Made by a program: the position numbers and the translations under genes
Notes under the pieces: model-generated
What the model was told of the DNA's origin: nothing
Seen by the model: the letters and a program-made list of their open reading frames with translations, nothing else
Database searches by the model: none
Shown here: piece by piece, positions 34,685-43,658 of the stretch
Layout: every line of letters starts with the position of its first letter
Position numbering within the stretch: the stretch's first letter is position 1
Source: Pseudomonadota bacterium
Lineage (GTDB): Bacteria; Bdellovibrionota; UBA2428
Direction of reading: 5' to 3'
Assembly: GCA_018001635.1 (NCBI GenBank)
Contig: JAGNHS010000007.1
Coordinates: 1-64,000, forward strand
Length of the DNA stretch: 64,000 nucleotides

Positions 34685-35977
34685 ATGAGTATTTTAGGTA
34701 GTATGTTTACAGGCGTATCGGGACTCACGTCATCCGGTATCGCTATGGGGATCGTAAGTGATAACATTGCAAACGCTGGTACAACTGGTTTCAAGGCCAG
34801 TCGTGGTGAATTCCAAGATATTGTTGCCTTGAACTTAAAGGGAGCGTTGGGTGGTAACCAGATTGGTCGAGGGGTGTCGTTAAACGCGGTGACTCCAATT
34901 TTTACTCAAGGTGTGATTCAGCACACTGGTCGAGCTTCTGACTTAGCTATTAGTGGAGATGGATTCTTCACCGTTAAGAGTGATAACGGAGATGTGAATT
35001 ATACTCGTGACGGATCCTTTCGATTCGATGAAAAAGGACGCTTCACAACATCTGATGGTGGTCGAGTCCAAGGATATAGAATTAACCCAGGTACTGGTGA
35101 AAGAACGGCGGAGTTAACTGACGTTGTATTCTCTTCAAACTCAATTCCTGCAAAAGGAACTAGTACTATTTCAATGAATGCAAATTTAGATAGTAGAAAG
35201 GGTAAAAATCCTAATGCATTTGATTTGGCAACCGCCGACGTCAAAGCAGATCATACAACGACTGTGAAAATGTATGACACTACAGGAACTGCACGAAGTC
35301 TCACAATGTATTTTTACAAAGGAGATGATTCTCAGTGGAATTGGTATGCAACAGCTTCGGGTGATGATCTTGCGGGTGGACAGCCTGGAACCAAGCAAAC
35401 AGTTGCGAGTGGTAAATTGGGATTTACAGTTGATGGTAAATTAAACGTCGACGAAACCACAATGTCGAATTTGAATTTTAGAGGTGCTCAACCTAATCAA
35501 AAAATTACATTCAACTTTGGGGATGCTATTCAAACCAGAGGTGGAACGGGTTTGTCTGGTTCAACTCAATATGGTTCAGATAGTCAGGTTTTTAAACAAA
35601 TCCAAGACGGCTATGCTGCAGGTACACTCACTAACTTCTCCATCGATGAAGCGGGCACAGTTTCAGGTGCCTACAGTAACGGTGAAACAAGACCTATTGC
35701 GGAACTTGCAGTTGCTCGTTTTGAAAATAATGAAGGTCTTTACAAAACAGGATCCAACCGATTTAAGGAAGCAGTAAAATCTGGTCAACCCTTGATTGGT
35801 AAAGCGGGATTGGCTGGTAGAGGAAAAGTTGTTTCGAACAGTTTGGAAAGTTCTAACGTTGACCTCGCGGGAGAATTCGTGAAAATGATTCAAACCCAAA
35901 GAAACTTCCAAGCAAATTCTAAGAGCATTTCAACTAGCGATGAAATGTTGCAAGATATTTTGACGCTTAAACGCTAA
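34685..35977 (+). CDS. flgE: Flagellar hook protein FlgE
   Basis: The 430-residue protein opens with GMFTGVSGLTSSGIAM-type and SDNIANAGTTGFKASRGEFQD motifs. It has the DLAISGDGFF segment, a FlgE-specific middle domain, and the C-terminal axial motif SNSLESSNVDLAGEFVKMIQTQRNFQANSKSI. It forms the hook outside the cell. The ribosome-binding site GGGGAGG is part of a possible regulatory fold. It is the last gene before a strong terminator, so flgB-flgE is one transcription unit. Confidence 0.97.
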   Translation: MSILGSMFTGVSGLTSSGIAMGIVSDNIANAGTTGFKASRGEFQDIVALNLKGALGGNQIGRGVSLNAVTPIFTQGVIQHTGRASDLAISGDGFFTVKSDNGDVNYTRDGSFRFDEKGRFTTSDGGRVQGYRINPGTGERTAELTDVVFSSNSIPAKGTSTISMNANLDSRKGKNPNAFDLATADVKADHTTTVKMYDTTGTARSLTMYFYKGDDSQWNWYATASGDDLAGGQPGTKQTVASGKLGFTVDGKLNVDETTMSNLNFRGAQPNQKITFNFGDAIQTRGGTGLSGSTQYGSDSQVFKQIQDGYAAGTLTNFSIDEAGTVSGAYSNGETRPIAELAVARFENNEGLYKTGSNRFKEAVKSGQPLIGKAGLAGRGKVVSNSLESSNVDLAGEFVKMIQTQRNFQANSKSISTSDEMLQDILTLKR

Positions 35978-35990
35978 ATTTGAATAGTGT

Positions 35991-36018
35991 AGGGTGAGTT
36001 CAAAATTGAGCTCACCCT
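35991..36018. other. Stable hairpin downstream of flgE
   Basis: AGGGTGAG-T-TCA pairs with TGA-G-CTCACCCT (12 pairs including one G-U) around an AAAT loop, 13 bases after the flgE stop. No T-run follows. It may stabilise the 3' end of the very abundant hook mRNA; the true terminator lies about 60 bases further. Confidence 0.5.
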
Positions 36019-36076
36019 GCCACATTTATGACTGATCATATACAAAACGAACTTAATTTTGACGTATGAATCGATG

Positions 36077-36125
36077 AAATTCTGACGGTGTCACAAGAGT
36101 GGCAAATATCGTCAGAATTTTTTTC
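36077..36125 (+). terminator. Rho-independent terminator of the flgB-flgE operon
   Basis: An 11-bp outer stem AAATTCTGACG (36077-36087)/CGTCAGAATTT (36110-36120) and an inner stem TGTCAC/GTGGCA with an AAGA loop are followed by more Ts. This is a strong intrinsic terminator, separating the hook operon from the fliL operon, which has its own promoter. Confidence 0.88.
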
Positions 36126-36175
36126 TAATTTTACTTCTAAACTAATCCTACTTTATTACAGATAAATCTTTGAGC

Positions 36176-36190
36176 TGGCATGAGATTTGC
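36176..36190 (+). promoter_or_regulatory. Sigma-54 promoter of the fliL-fliA operon
   Basis: TGGCAT at 36176-36181, a five-base spacer and TTGC at 36187-36190 match the sigma-54 consensus with one change at the last base of the -24 box. Predicted start of transcription is near 36202, just ahead of the GGAGGGG ribosome-binding site of fliL. Confidence 0.82.
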
Positions 36191-36214
36191 TTTTAATCTC
36201 ATGGAGGGGTGTCT

Positions 36215-36817
36215 GTGGCCGACGAGCAAGCTCAACAAGATGGACAAGAAGACCAGTCGGAGAATGAAGATTCCGCGGTACAGTTAAAAGATGATGGCGC
36301 CAGTGATGCAAAACAGCAAAAGCTAGTTTTTATTGTTTTGATAGTTAACGCCGTAGTTCTTTTAGTCGTGGCTGTATTGTTTTGGTTAAACATGTCGAAA
36401 CAATCCAATAGCATTTCTCTAAAAGATATTGAAGAACAGTCGATGTCTGAAAAACATGCTGGAGAACACGAAGGAAAAGGCGGGCATGGAGAAGGTGAAA
36501 AAAAAGAAGCCACTCCAGAAGCCAATGCTGTTGTGGAAAGTTTTACAGTTAATTTAACAGGCAATGAAGGAAGTCATTACGCCAAAGTTGATATCGCTAT
36601 TGAAGTTGCTAATGACTTTGTAAAAGACGAGATTAACAAATTAAAACCAAAAATTCGCGATTTTATAGTCATTACACTATCTAGCAAAAGCTATGAACAA
36701 ATTATGTCCGCAGATGGTGTCGAGTTTTTGAGAGAAGAAATAAGAAACAAAATAAATGGTTATTTAACTAAAGGCGAAATTAAAGACATTTATTTTACTA
36801 ACTTTATAGTTCAATAA
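36215..36817 (+). CDS. fliL: Flagellar basal-body-associated protein FliL
   Basis: The start is GTG 36215, seven bases after GGAGG; an earlier GTG at 36209 is too close. The 200-residue protein has an acidic N-terminal tail, one membrane helix (LVFIVLIVNAVVLLVVAVLFWL), a Glu/His/Gly-rich linker, and the periplasmic FliL domain (VVESFTVNLTGNEGSHYAKVDIAIEV, IRDFIVITLSSKSYEQIM). FliL rings the stator units and supports torque. It is the first gene of the second flagellar operon. Confidence 0.92.
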   Translation: MADEQAQQDGQEDQSENEDSAVQLKDDGASDAKQQKLVFIVLIVNAVVLLVVAVLFWLNMSKQSNSISLKDIEEQSMSEKHAGEHEGKGGHGEGEKKEATPEANAVVESFTVNLTGNEGSHYAKVDIAIEVANDFVKDEINKLKPKIRDFIVITLSSKSYEQIMSADGVEFLREEIRNKINGYLTKGEIKDIYFTNFIVQ

Positions 36818-36826
36818 GGAGCCGAT

Positions 36827-37873
36827 ATGAGTCAGGTACTTTCGCAGACAGAAGTTGATGCGCTTTTAGATGCGGTTGTCGGTGGAGAAGTTGATGTTGG
36901 TAATAAGGCTGGAACTAAAGAAGACACTTCAATTGTTACCTATGATTTAACATCACAAGATAAAGTTATTCGTGGGCGAATGCCTACACTTGATATTATT
37001 TACGAACGTTTTATTCGTGCCTATCGAATGACGCTCTCTTCACAGCTTAGAAAATTGGCAACCTTGAGTATAGCCTCAACTGACACCATGAAATTTGGTG
37101 AATTTATTAATACATTACCCCTTCCCAGTTGTATGAGCGTGGTTCGATTTGAGTCACTGCGGGGTTCGGGTATTGTTGTTATAGAAACCAAACTTGCTTA
37201 TGCGCTCATTGACAGTTTTCTTGGCGGCACGGATAGGCCGTATAACAAGTTAGAAGGAAAAGATTTTACTCAAATAGAATTGAGTATCATAAAAAGAGTT
37301 ATTACTGCGGCTTTAGAGGACTTAGAAAAAGCTTGGGCCCCGGTCACTCCAGTTAAAATCAATTTTTTAAGATCTGAGACAAACCCTCAATTTGTGGGTG
37401 TTGTTCCGCCATCAGATATTGTTATTGTTACAACTTTAACCGTTGAGTTGGAAAATGCCTCAGGAACATTTTCAATTATTATTCCTTATGCAACTTTAGA
37501 GCCCATTCGCCAAAAGCTTATTAGTGGATTCCAGCAAGAAGTTGTTGAAACGGATGATTACTGGGCCAATATGATGGTTCGGCATTTAGAAGAAACTGAG
37601 TTAAAGGTTGCTGTTGAGCTTGGAAGTACTGAGATCACTCTTAGACAAATTTTAAATTTGAAAATTGGAGATGTTATTCCTTTGCGTACTGATGCAGGTG
37701 CGGAAATACCCGTAGCCGTGGAAGATGTTCAGCGATTTAAGGGACTGTTTGGAGCGAGTCGTGGAAGTCGGGCCATTCAAGTGACGCAAGTTGTAGAAAA
37801 TAAGAACAAAGAATTTTTAAAGAAAAAAGAAACTAATGAAGATCGTGAACAAAATTTTGAAGATTTCACATAG
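36827..37873 (+). CDS. fliM: Flagellar motor switch protein FliM
   Basis: The 348-residue protein starts with [13 protein letters not shown], the CheY-binding peptide. The middle domain includes [15 protein letters not shown] and [22 protein letters not shown], and the C-terminal SpoA-type domain includes LKIGDVIPL. FliM links the C-ring to chemotaxis signalling. The C-terminus has a charged extension of about 20 residues. The gene lies nine bases after fliL with ribosome-binding site AAGGAG. Confidence 0.97.
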   Translation: MSQVLSQTEVDALLDAVVGGEVDVGNKAGTKEDTSIVTYDLTSQDKVIRGRMPTLDIIYERFIRAYRMTLSSQLRKLATLSIASTDTMKFGEFINTLPLPSCMSVVRFESLRGSGIVVIETKLAYALIDSFLGGTDRPYNKLEGKDFTQIELSIIKRVITAALEDLEKAWAPVTPVKINFLRSETNPQFVGVVPPSDIVIVTTLTVELENASGTFSIIIPYATLEPIRQKLISGFQQEVVETDDYWANMMVRHLEETELKVAVELGSTEITLRQILNLKIGDVIPLRTDAGAEIPVAVEDVQRFKGLFGASRGSRAIQVTQVVENKNKEFLKKKETNEDREQNFEDFT

Positions 37874-37881
37874 GAGGAAGT

Positions 37882-38223
37882 ATGTCTGAGTCAGCGGAAG
37901 AAAATAAAGAAGTAGATGAAGGTGCAGACGAGGCTTCTGCAAAGTCAGCAAAAGATGAACGTTCGTCGAAGCTTGATTTAATTTTAGATATCCCATTACG
38001 AGTGAGTGTTGAGTTGGGAAGAACTAAAATGCTTGTCAATGATCTCCTCCAATTAGGCCAAGGATCTGTAATAGAGCTAAATAAATTAGCCGGCGATCCT
38101 CTTGAGGTTCTCGTGAACGACAAGCTAGTCGCACGCGGTGAAGTTGTGGTGGTTAACGAAAAGTTTGGTATTCGCTTAACCGATATTATTTCGCCCATCG
38201 AACGAATTGAAAAATTAGCTTAG
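37882..38223 (+). CDS. fliN: Flagellar motor switch protein FliN
   Basis: The 113-residue protein has an acidic N-terminal extension and a SpoA domain: [46 protein letters not shown], then [20 protein letters not shown]. This is typical of short FliN forms without the FliY phosphatase domain. FliN builds the lower C-ring with FliM and docks FliH. AGGAGG precedes ATG 37882. Confidence 0.96.
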   Translation: MSESAEENKEVDEGADEASAKSAKDERSSKLDLILDIPLRVSVELGRTKMLVNDLLQLGQGSVIELNKLAGDPLEVLVNDKLVARGEVVVVNEKFGIRLTDIISPIERIEKLA

Positions 38224-38230
38224 GAGAAAT

Positions 38231-38644
38231 ATGGATCCTTTAAGTCTTCAAACAGCACTTAAAATGACAATTGCACTAGGCGTAGTTCTTCTTGTCTTTG
38301 CAGCAACTGTTTTCGCTTTTAAGAAAATTTCCGGAAAAACAGGCGCTTTAGGATTGAAGTCCAAAAAAGCTCGAGGAAAACCCATCGACGTTTTAGCTTT
38401 TAGTAATTTGGGCCCTGGAAAAACAGTTTATGTTATTAAGTGTTTTGGAAAAAATTTAGTGCTTGGGGTATCTCCTCAAAACATTCAAATGCTTTGTGAG
38501 CTTGATGATCTTGAATCATCTTCTACTGAGAACATTGGAAATGTTGATTTCAATTCAAGTTTGAGCGAACACATGCCTCACGATAATGAAAAAAAGTTTC
38601 GAGAAAAAATAAATCAAAAATTTAAGGATATGACTCGGGTATGA
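38231..38644 (+). CDS. fliO: Flagellar export protein FliO
   Basis: The 137-residue protein has one N-terminal membrane helix (LKMTIALGVVLLVFAATVFAF) and a small soluble domain with PIDVLAFSNLGPGKTVYVIKCFGKNLVLGVSPQNIQML, the FliO/FliZ pattern. FliO assists assembly of the FliP pore. Position between fliN and fliP supports the call. It overlaps fliP by 4 bases. Confidence 0.88.
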   Translation: MDPLSLQTALKMTIALGVVLLVFAATVFAFKKISGKTGALGLKSKKARGKPIDVLAFSNLGPGKTVYVIKCFGKNLVLGVSPQNIQMLCELDDLESSSTENIGNVDFNSSLSEHMPHDNEKKFREKINQKFKDMTRV

Positions 38645-39378
38645 AGTTAAGATTTCTTCTTTTAATATTTTTGGGATTTATAACTACGAGTACTTGGGCG
38701 CAAATGGTGGTTCCTTCTGTTCAGCTCGGATTAAAATCTGCACAGTCTCCCAAAGAAGTTGTAGGTGTTCTTCAAGTGTTGGTGATGTTAACGGTTCTTT
38801 CGTTAGCGCCCGCTATTCTTATAATGATGACATCCTTCACAAGAATTATTGTTATTTTGTCTTTTCTTCGACAAGCACTTGGAACAAATAACATGCCTCC
38901 GAATCAATTGTTGGTAGGTTTGGCCTTATTTTTAACTTTTGTTGTTATGGGACCTACGCTTAAGCAAGTTAATGAAAACGCATTACAGCCCTTTTTAGCA
39001 GGAAAAATATCTCAAATGGAGGGTTTGGAGAAAGCGAAAGAACCTGTAAAAGCTTTTATGTTAAAGCACGTTCGACCAAAGGATCTCGATCTTATGGCGA
39101 GCTTAACTGAAGAAAAGGCTGCTGCTAAAGAAGATATTTCGTTTCTAACTTTAGTTCCTGCTTTTTTAATTTCTGAGCTAAAAACATCATTTCAAATTGG
39201 ATTTATAATATATCTTCCCTTTCTTATCTTAGATATGGTTGTGGCTTCAGTTCTCATGGCTATGGGAATGATGATGCTTCCGCCGGTTATTATTTCATTA
39301 CCATTTAAACTCATGCTTTTTGTACTTGTAGATGGGTGGCAATTGATTGTGGGTTCAATAGTTAAAAGTTTCGGATAA
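38641..39378 (+). CDS. fliP: Flagellar export gate protein FliP
   Basis: The 245-residue protein has an N-terminal signal peptide (cleaved near TWA-QM), the conserved core TSFTRIIVILSFLRQALGTNNMPPNQLLVGLALFLTF, and C-terminal helices with SELKTSFQIGFIIYLPFLILDMVVASVLMAMGMMMLPP. FliP forms the pentameric pore of the flagellar type III export gate. Confidence 0.98.
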   Translation: MKLRFLLLIFLGFITTSTWAQMVVPSVQLGLKSAQSPKEVVGVLQVLVMLTVLSLAPAILIMMTSFTRIIVILSFLRQALGTNNMPPNQLLVGLALFLTFVVMGPTLKQVNENALQPFLAGKISQMEGLEKAKEPVKAFMLKHVRPKDLDLMASLTEEKAAAKEDISFLTLVPAFLISELKTSFQIGFIIYLPFLILDMVVASVLMAMGMMMLPPVIISLPFKLMLFVLVDGWQLIVGSIVKSFG

Positions 39379-39397
39379 TTCTTAGGGGGAAAATATT

Positions 39398-39667
39398 GTG
39401 GATGACCTTTGGGTACTTGATCTTGCAAGAAAAACTTTACAAACCATGATACTTGTTGGCGGTCCTCTTTTGCTGGTTGCCTTAATTGTGGGTTTGGCGG
39501 TTTCCATATTTCAAGCGCTCACTCAGATAAACGAAGCTACTTTAAGTTTTATTCCTAAAATTCTAGCAATTGGTGGAGCACTTTTAATACTGGGTCCCTG
39601 GATGTTGAGAATTATGATCTCTTTTACAACGGATCTTTATGAAAACATAGCATTGCATTTGAGGTGA
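39398..39667 (+). CDS. fliQ: Flagellar export gate protein FliQ
   Basis: GTG start with TTAGGGGGA upstream. The 89-residue protein has two membrane helices and the motif LALIVGLAVSIFQALTQINEATLSFIPKI, diagnostic of FliQ. It packs around the FliP-FliR pore. The gene ends 8 bases before the preferred fliR start at 39676; an earlier GTG at 39664 would overlap it. Confidence 0.97.
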   Translation: MDDLWVLDLARKTLQTMILVGGPLLLVALIVGLAVSIFQALTQINEATLSFIPKILAIGGALLILGPWMLRIMISFTTDLYENIALHLR

Positions 39668-39675
39668 GTGTGGGG

Positions 39676-40476
39676 ATGAACGAAGCACAGTTGATGGCCT
39701 ATATGTGGCTTTTGGCTTGTGTTGCGGTACGCGTTTCATCTTTGTTTATATTTTTCCCATTTTTTTCTTCTATGAGAATTCCGTTCATGGTGAAAGCAGC
39801 AGCGTGTTTTCTGTTTTCTATCGCTTTATTAGAAAAAGCGAAATTAAGTTTTCCTGTTGAGATTACTCAAATGAGAGCATCAACAGGGACTCTTGTATTA
39901 TTTGTTATTCGTGAATTGCTCGTTGGCGCAGGAATGGGTCTAATCGCAAAAGCCTTTTATGATTGTTGTATAGCTTCTGCCGAATGGATAGGTCTTCAGA
40001 TGGGATTCAACATGAGTTCGATGATGGATCCTATGGGGGATCAACATCAAAGTTCATGGGCCATTTTTCATGATTGGTTGGCTATGATGGTTTATTTGTC
40101 TCTCGGCGGTCAATGGTGGTCATTAAGAGCTTTAGCGGATTCCTACCAAATTAATACTGAAAGTATTTTTCAAATGTTGGCAGACAGTTCTCGTGCTTCT
40201 GCGCTTTGGATTCAAGTGGGTCAACAATTCTTTTTTTGGATGGTGAAATTGGCCGGACCCATGCTTGCGGTAGTTATGTTTTTACAGTTTTCAATGGGAA
40301 TACTCTCAAAATTTATTCCTCAAATTAATCTTTGGACGGTGAGTGTCCCTTTAACTTTGGGAGTCGGTATTTTTGCTTTTAGTGTGTTTTCTCCAATGTA
40401 TGGAGATGTTTTAGGTTCTTTATTTTCTGCACAAAAAGACGGCATCGAGATGTGGCTAAGGTTTTTAGGAAGGTGA
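39676..40476 (+). CDS. fliR: Flagellar export gate protein FliR
   Basis: ATG 39676 is preferred because GAGGTGA lies eight bases upstream; a GTG at 39664 would add four residues. The 266-residue product has about six membrane helices and the FliR segments RVSSLFIFFPFFSSMRIPF, VIRELLVGAGMGLIAKAFYDC and LAMMVYLSLGGQWW. FliR completes the export pore with FliP and FliQ. Confidence 0.95.
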   Translation: MNEAQLMAYMWLLACVAVRVSSLFIFFPFFSSMRIPFMVKAAACFLFSIALLEKAKLSFPVEITQMRASTGTLVLFVIRELLVGAGMGLIAKAFYDCCIASAEWIGLQMGFNMSSMMDPMGDQHQSSWAIFHDWLAMMVYLSLGGQWWSLRALADSYQINTESIFQMLADSSRASALWIQVGQQFFFWMVKLAGPMLAVVMFLQFSMGILSKFIPQINLWTVSVPLTLGVGIFAFSVFSPMYGDVLGSLFSAQKDGIEMWLRFLGR

Positions 40477-40479
40477 TGA

Positions 40480-41565
40480 ATGGCTGAATCAGATGGCGAT
40501 CAAGACGATAAAACGGAAGAACCAACGCAACATAGACGTGATGAATTGCATAGAGAAGGTCAGATTTTTCAAAGCCGCGAATTGAGTGGAGCTATATTAC
40601 TTTTTTTCCTAGTTATCACATTATATTTCTCTTCGACATGGATTCTGAAAAACATGAGTTGGCTTATTCAAGATTTACTTTCTGATTTATCTAGAGTTGC
40701 CTCTGAAGAGTGGAGTCCTAAAAAAGTTCAGGCCATTTTAATGTATTCTACGAAAGCTTTCGTGTTTATTTTTGGTCCAGTGGCTGTGATTGGATTTTTT
40801 GTATCTTTAATGAGTTCAGTAGTGCAAACCGGATTTGTATTTTCTACAAAAAGACTCGAGTTTGATTTAGAGAGGCTTGATCCTTCTAAAGGCTTTGGCC
40901 GTCTTTTTAGTATGGAATCCATTTTTGAACTTCTTAAGGCTACCGTAAAATTTATTATTGTAGCCGGAGTTCTCTATGTTTTTATGAAGGAATGGATTTG
41001 GAAGTCCTCGGGTTTTTGGGAATTAGAACCAGAACAAACGACAGCGTTTTTAGGCAGGCAAGTTTTTAGACTTGTTATGTTTGTTAGCGTTGCAATGCTT
41101 ATTGTTTCTATTGGTGATTATACCTATCAAAAATTGAAATATGAAAAATCGATAAAAATGTCGAAACAAGAAATTCGAGATGAAAGAAAGCAAGTGGAAG
41201 GGGATCCTCAAATTCGAGCTCGAATTAGAGCTGTTCAAAGACAAATTGCCAACAAAAGAATGACTGCAGCAGTTCAAAAGGCTGATGTGGTTATCACCAA
41301 TCCTACTCACATTGCTGTAGCTTTAATTTATGACAAAGAAAATATGGCCGCCCCAAGAGTTGTGGCTAAGGGCGCCGATTTTATGGCCGAGAGAATTAAA
41401 AAAATTGCGCGTGAAGCAGGAGTGCCTTGTGTAGAGAACGTTCCATTAGCAAGAGCTTTATTTAAAGCTTTTAAAATTGGACATTTTATTAGCCGAGATT
41501 TTTATAATGCAGTGGCCGAAGTATTAGCCTACGTGTATCGGCTCAGGGGAGGAGCTAAGTCATGA
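40480..41565 (+). CDS. flhB: Flagellar export switch protein FlhB
   Basis: The 361-residue protein has the N-terminal DKTEEPTQHRRDELHREGQIFQSRELSGA motif and four membrane helices. The cytoplasmic part carries the autocleavage site NPTH in DVVITNPTHIAVALIYD, followed by VAKGADFMAERIKKIAREAGVPCVENVPLARALFK. FlhB interacts with FliK to switch substrate class from rod/hook to filament. It overlaps flhA by 4 bases. Confidence 0.98.
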   Translation: MAESDGDQDDKTEEPTQHRRDELHREGQIFQSRELSGAILLFFLVITLYFSSTWILKNMSWLIQDLLSDLSRVASEEWSPKKVQAILMYSTKAFVFIFGPVAVIGFFVSLMSSVVQTGFVFSTKRLEFDLERLDPSKGFGRLFSMESIFELLKATVKFIIVAGVLYVFMKEWIWKSSGFWELEPEQTTAFLGRQVFRLVMFVSVAMLIVSIGDYTYQKLKYEKSIKMSKQEIRDERKQVEGDPQIRARIRAVQRQIANKRMTAAVQKADVVITNPTHIAVALIYDKENMAAPRVVAKGADFMAERIKKIAREAGVPCVENVPLARALFKAFKIGHFISRDFYNAVAEVLAYVYRLRGGAKS

Positions 41566-43646
41566 ATGGTGTCTTAGGTCGATTTCAATTTTTATTAAGA
41601 AATGCTGATGTTCTTGTGAGCATTGTTGTTATCGGAATTATTTTAATGATGGTGCTTCCGATGTCCCCGTTCATGATGGACTTGTTTCTGGTTTTTTCTA
41701 TTATGGCATCTTTGGGAATTTTGTTGATTTCCATGTACACTGCAAAGCCACTTGATTTTTCTGTCTTTCCCACGGTTTTACTATTGGCCACTTTGTTGCG
41801 TCTGTCTCTAAACATTGCTTCAACTCGATTAATTTTAACTCATGGTCATGAGGGTGCTTCTTCTGCTGGAGCCATTATTTCAAGTTTTGGTGAAGTCGTT
41901 GTAGGTGGTAATTATGTCGTAGGATTCGTCGTGTTTGTGATTCTCGTGATTATTAACTTTGTTGTAATCACCAAAGGTGCTGGTCGTGTCTCTGAAGTCG
42001 CAGCTCGATTCACGTTAGATGCTTTACCTGGAAAACAAATGGCCATTGATGCCGATTTGAATGCGGGAATTATCAATGAAGAAACAGCAAAGAAGCGTCG
42101 AAAAGAAATTGAAGCTGAAGCTGACTTTTATGGATCTATGGATGGTGCTTCGAAATTCGTTCGTGGTGACGCGATTGCGGGTATTCTCATTACCGTAGTT
42201 AATATCGTGGGTGGTTTAATAATTGGAACCGTGCAAATGGGCTTAGATGTAGGAACGGCTGCTCAAACCTATATCTTGTTAACGGTGGGTGATGGATTGG
42301 CATCGCAAATTCCAGCTCTTATTATTTCTACAGCTGCGGGTCTTGTTGTTACAAGAGCTTCTTCCTCGGGTGAAACATTTGGACAGGATTTTTCAAATCA
42401 AGTTTTTATGAATGAAAAAATATTTTACATTCTTTCTGGTGCTCTCTTGGGGATGGGCTTGTTTTTAAGGGGAGCCTTTATTCCTTTTGCTGTTTTGTCA
42501 TCGATGTGCGGATTTTTAGGCTATCTGTTAAAAACTCATAAAGCCAATGAAATACTTCGAAAGAGTGAAAGTCAGGTGAGTGAAGCTCTAGAGAATAGGG
42601 ATAAAGTTGAATCCACTCCTGTGGTCGATGGTCTTCAGTTAGAGGTCGGTTATGGTTTAATTTCCATAGTAGACAATAATCAAGGTGGTGATTTGCTAGA
42701 AAGAATTCAAGGAATTCGAAAGCAATTCGCTCAAGAGCAAGGAATTGTTGTTCCGCCTGTTAATATTCGAGATAATTTACAATTAAAGCCTGGCGAATAT
42801 TTACTTTATGTAAAAGGTATCGAAGTGGGTCGCGGTGAATTAATGATTGATCATTATTTAGCGATGGATCCAGGTGGAAACGCTGAAAAGGTTGATGGAT
42901 TACCGGCAAAAGAGCCCGTGTTTAATCTTGATGCTGTTTGGATTACTGACAAGAATAGAGAGTTGGCGCAATTAGCTGGATATACTGTTGTTGATCTTCA
43001 AACAGTTATTGCGACACATATTACTGAAGTGATTCGTCAATATTCTTTCGAACTCATTGGTCGTCAAGAAATACAAACTCTTCTTGAAATCGTCAAAAAA
43101 ACGCATCCTAAAGTGGTCGAGGAAGTTATTCCGAAGGAAATTTCTTTAGGTATGTTTGTGAGAATTATTAAAAATTTAATCAAAGAACAAGTTCCTGTTC
43201 GTGATCTAGTCTTGATACTTGAAGCTGTCGGAGATGCGGCTATTGATAATAAAGATATTGATTTCCTTACTGAATCAGTAAGAGTTCGCTTAGCGCGAAC
43301 GATTACAGGCAGGCTTATTGATGAATCGGGTCAGTTGCCATTAATGACTTTTTCTAGGGAAATTGAAGAAAAGTTGATTGGATCAGTTCATGTTGGTGAC
43401 AAAAATTTGGGCACCCAATTTCTTGTCGACCCGTCATTAGTCAAACAAATTATACCTAGACTTAGTCACTTAGTTGATAAACTGAGTTCTGAAGGAGTGA
43501 CTCCGGTGATTCTTGTAACCCCAATGATTAGGCATCATGTGAAAAGGTTGCTGGAAAGATTTTTGCCACAAGTTAATGTTATTTCTCATAATGAAATTCA
43601 CCCGAGTCTCCAAGTGAGATCCGTTGGAACTGTAGAAGTTGCGTAA
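41562..43646 (+). CDS. flhA: Flagellar export gate protein FlhA
   Basis: The 694-residue protein has about eight N-terminal membrane helices with the FHIPEP signature region GAGRVSEVAARFTLDALPGKQMAIDADLNAG. The large cytoplasmic domain contains LQLEVGYGLI and the late segments KNLIKEQVPVRDLVLILEA and MIRHHVKRLLERFLPQVNVISHNEI. The cytoplasmic nonameric ring binds chaperone-substrate complexes. Confidence 0.99.
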   Translation: MNGVLGRFQFLLRNADVLVSIVVIGIILMMVLPMSPFMMDLFLVFSIMASLGILLISMYTAKPLDFSVFPTVLLLATLLRLSLNIASTRLILTHGHEGASSAGAIISSFGEVVVGGNYVVGFVVFVILVIINFVVITKGAGRVSEVAARFTLDALPGKQMAIDADLNAGIINEETAKKRRKEIEAEADFYGSMDGASKFVRGDAIAGILITVVNIVGGLIIGTVQMGLDVGTAAQTYILLTVGDGLASQIPALIISTAAGLVVTRASSSGETFGQDFSNQVFMNEKIFYILSGALLGMGLFLRGAFIPFAVLSSMCGFLGYLLKTHKANEILRKSESQVSEALENRDKVESTPVVDGLQLEVGYGLISIVDNNQGGDLLERIQGIRKQFAQEQGIVVPPVNIRDNLQLKPGEYLLYVKGIEVGRGELMIDHYLAMDPGGNAEKVDGLPAKEPVFNLDAVWITDKNRELAQLAGYTVVDLQTVIATHITEVIRQYSFELIGRQEIQTLLEIVKKTHPKVVEEVIPKEISLGMFVRIIKNLIKEQVPVRDLVLILEAVGDAAIDNKDIDFLTESVRVRLARTITGRLIDESGQLPLMTFSREIEEKLIGSVHVGDKNLGTQFLVDPSLVKQIIPRLSHLVDKLSSEGVTPVILVTPMIRHHVKRLLERFLPQVNVISHNEIHPSLQVRSVGTVEVA

Positions 43647-43658
43647 GGATAAAAATTT

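Noticed and set aside
36827-37873. Chemotaxis genes expected next to the switch genes
   Set aside because: No cheY, cheA, cheW or fliY phosphatase was found; FliN is the short form.
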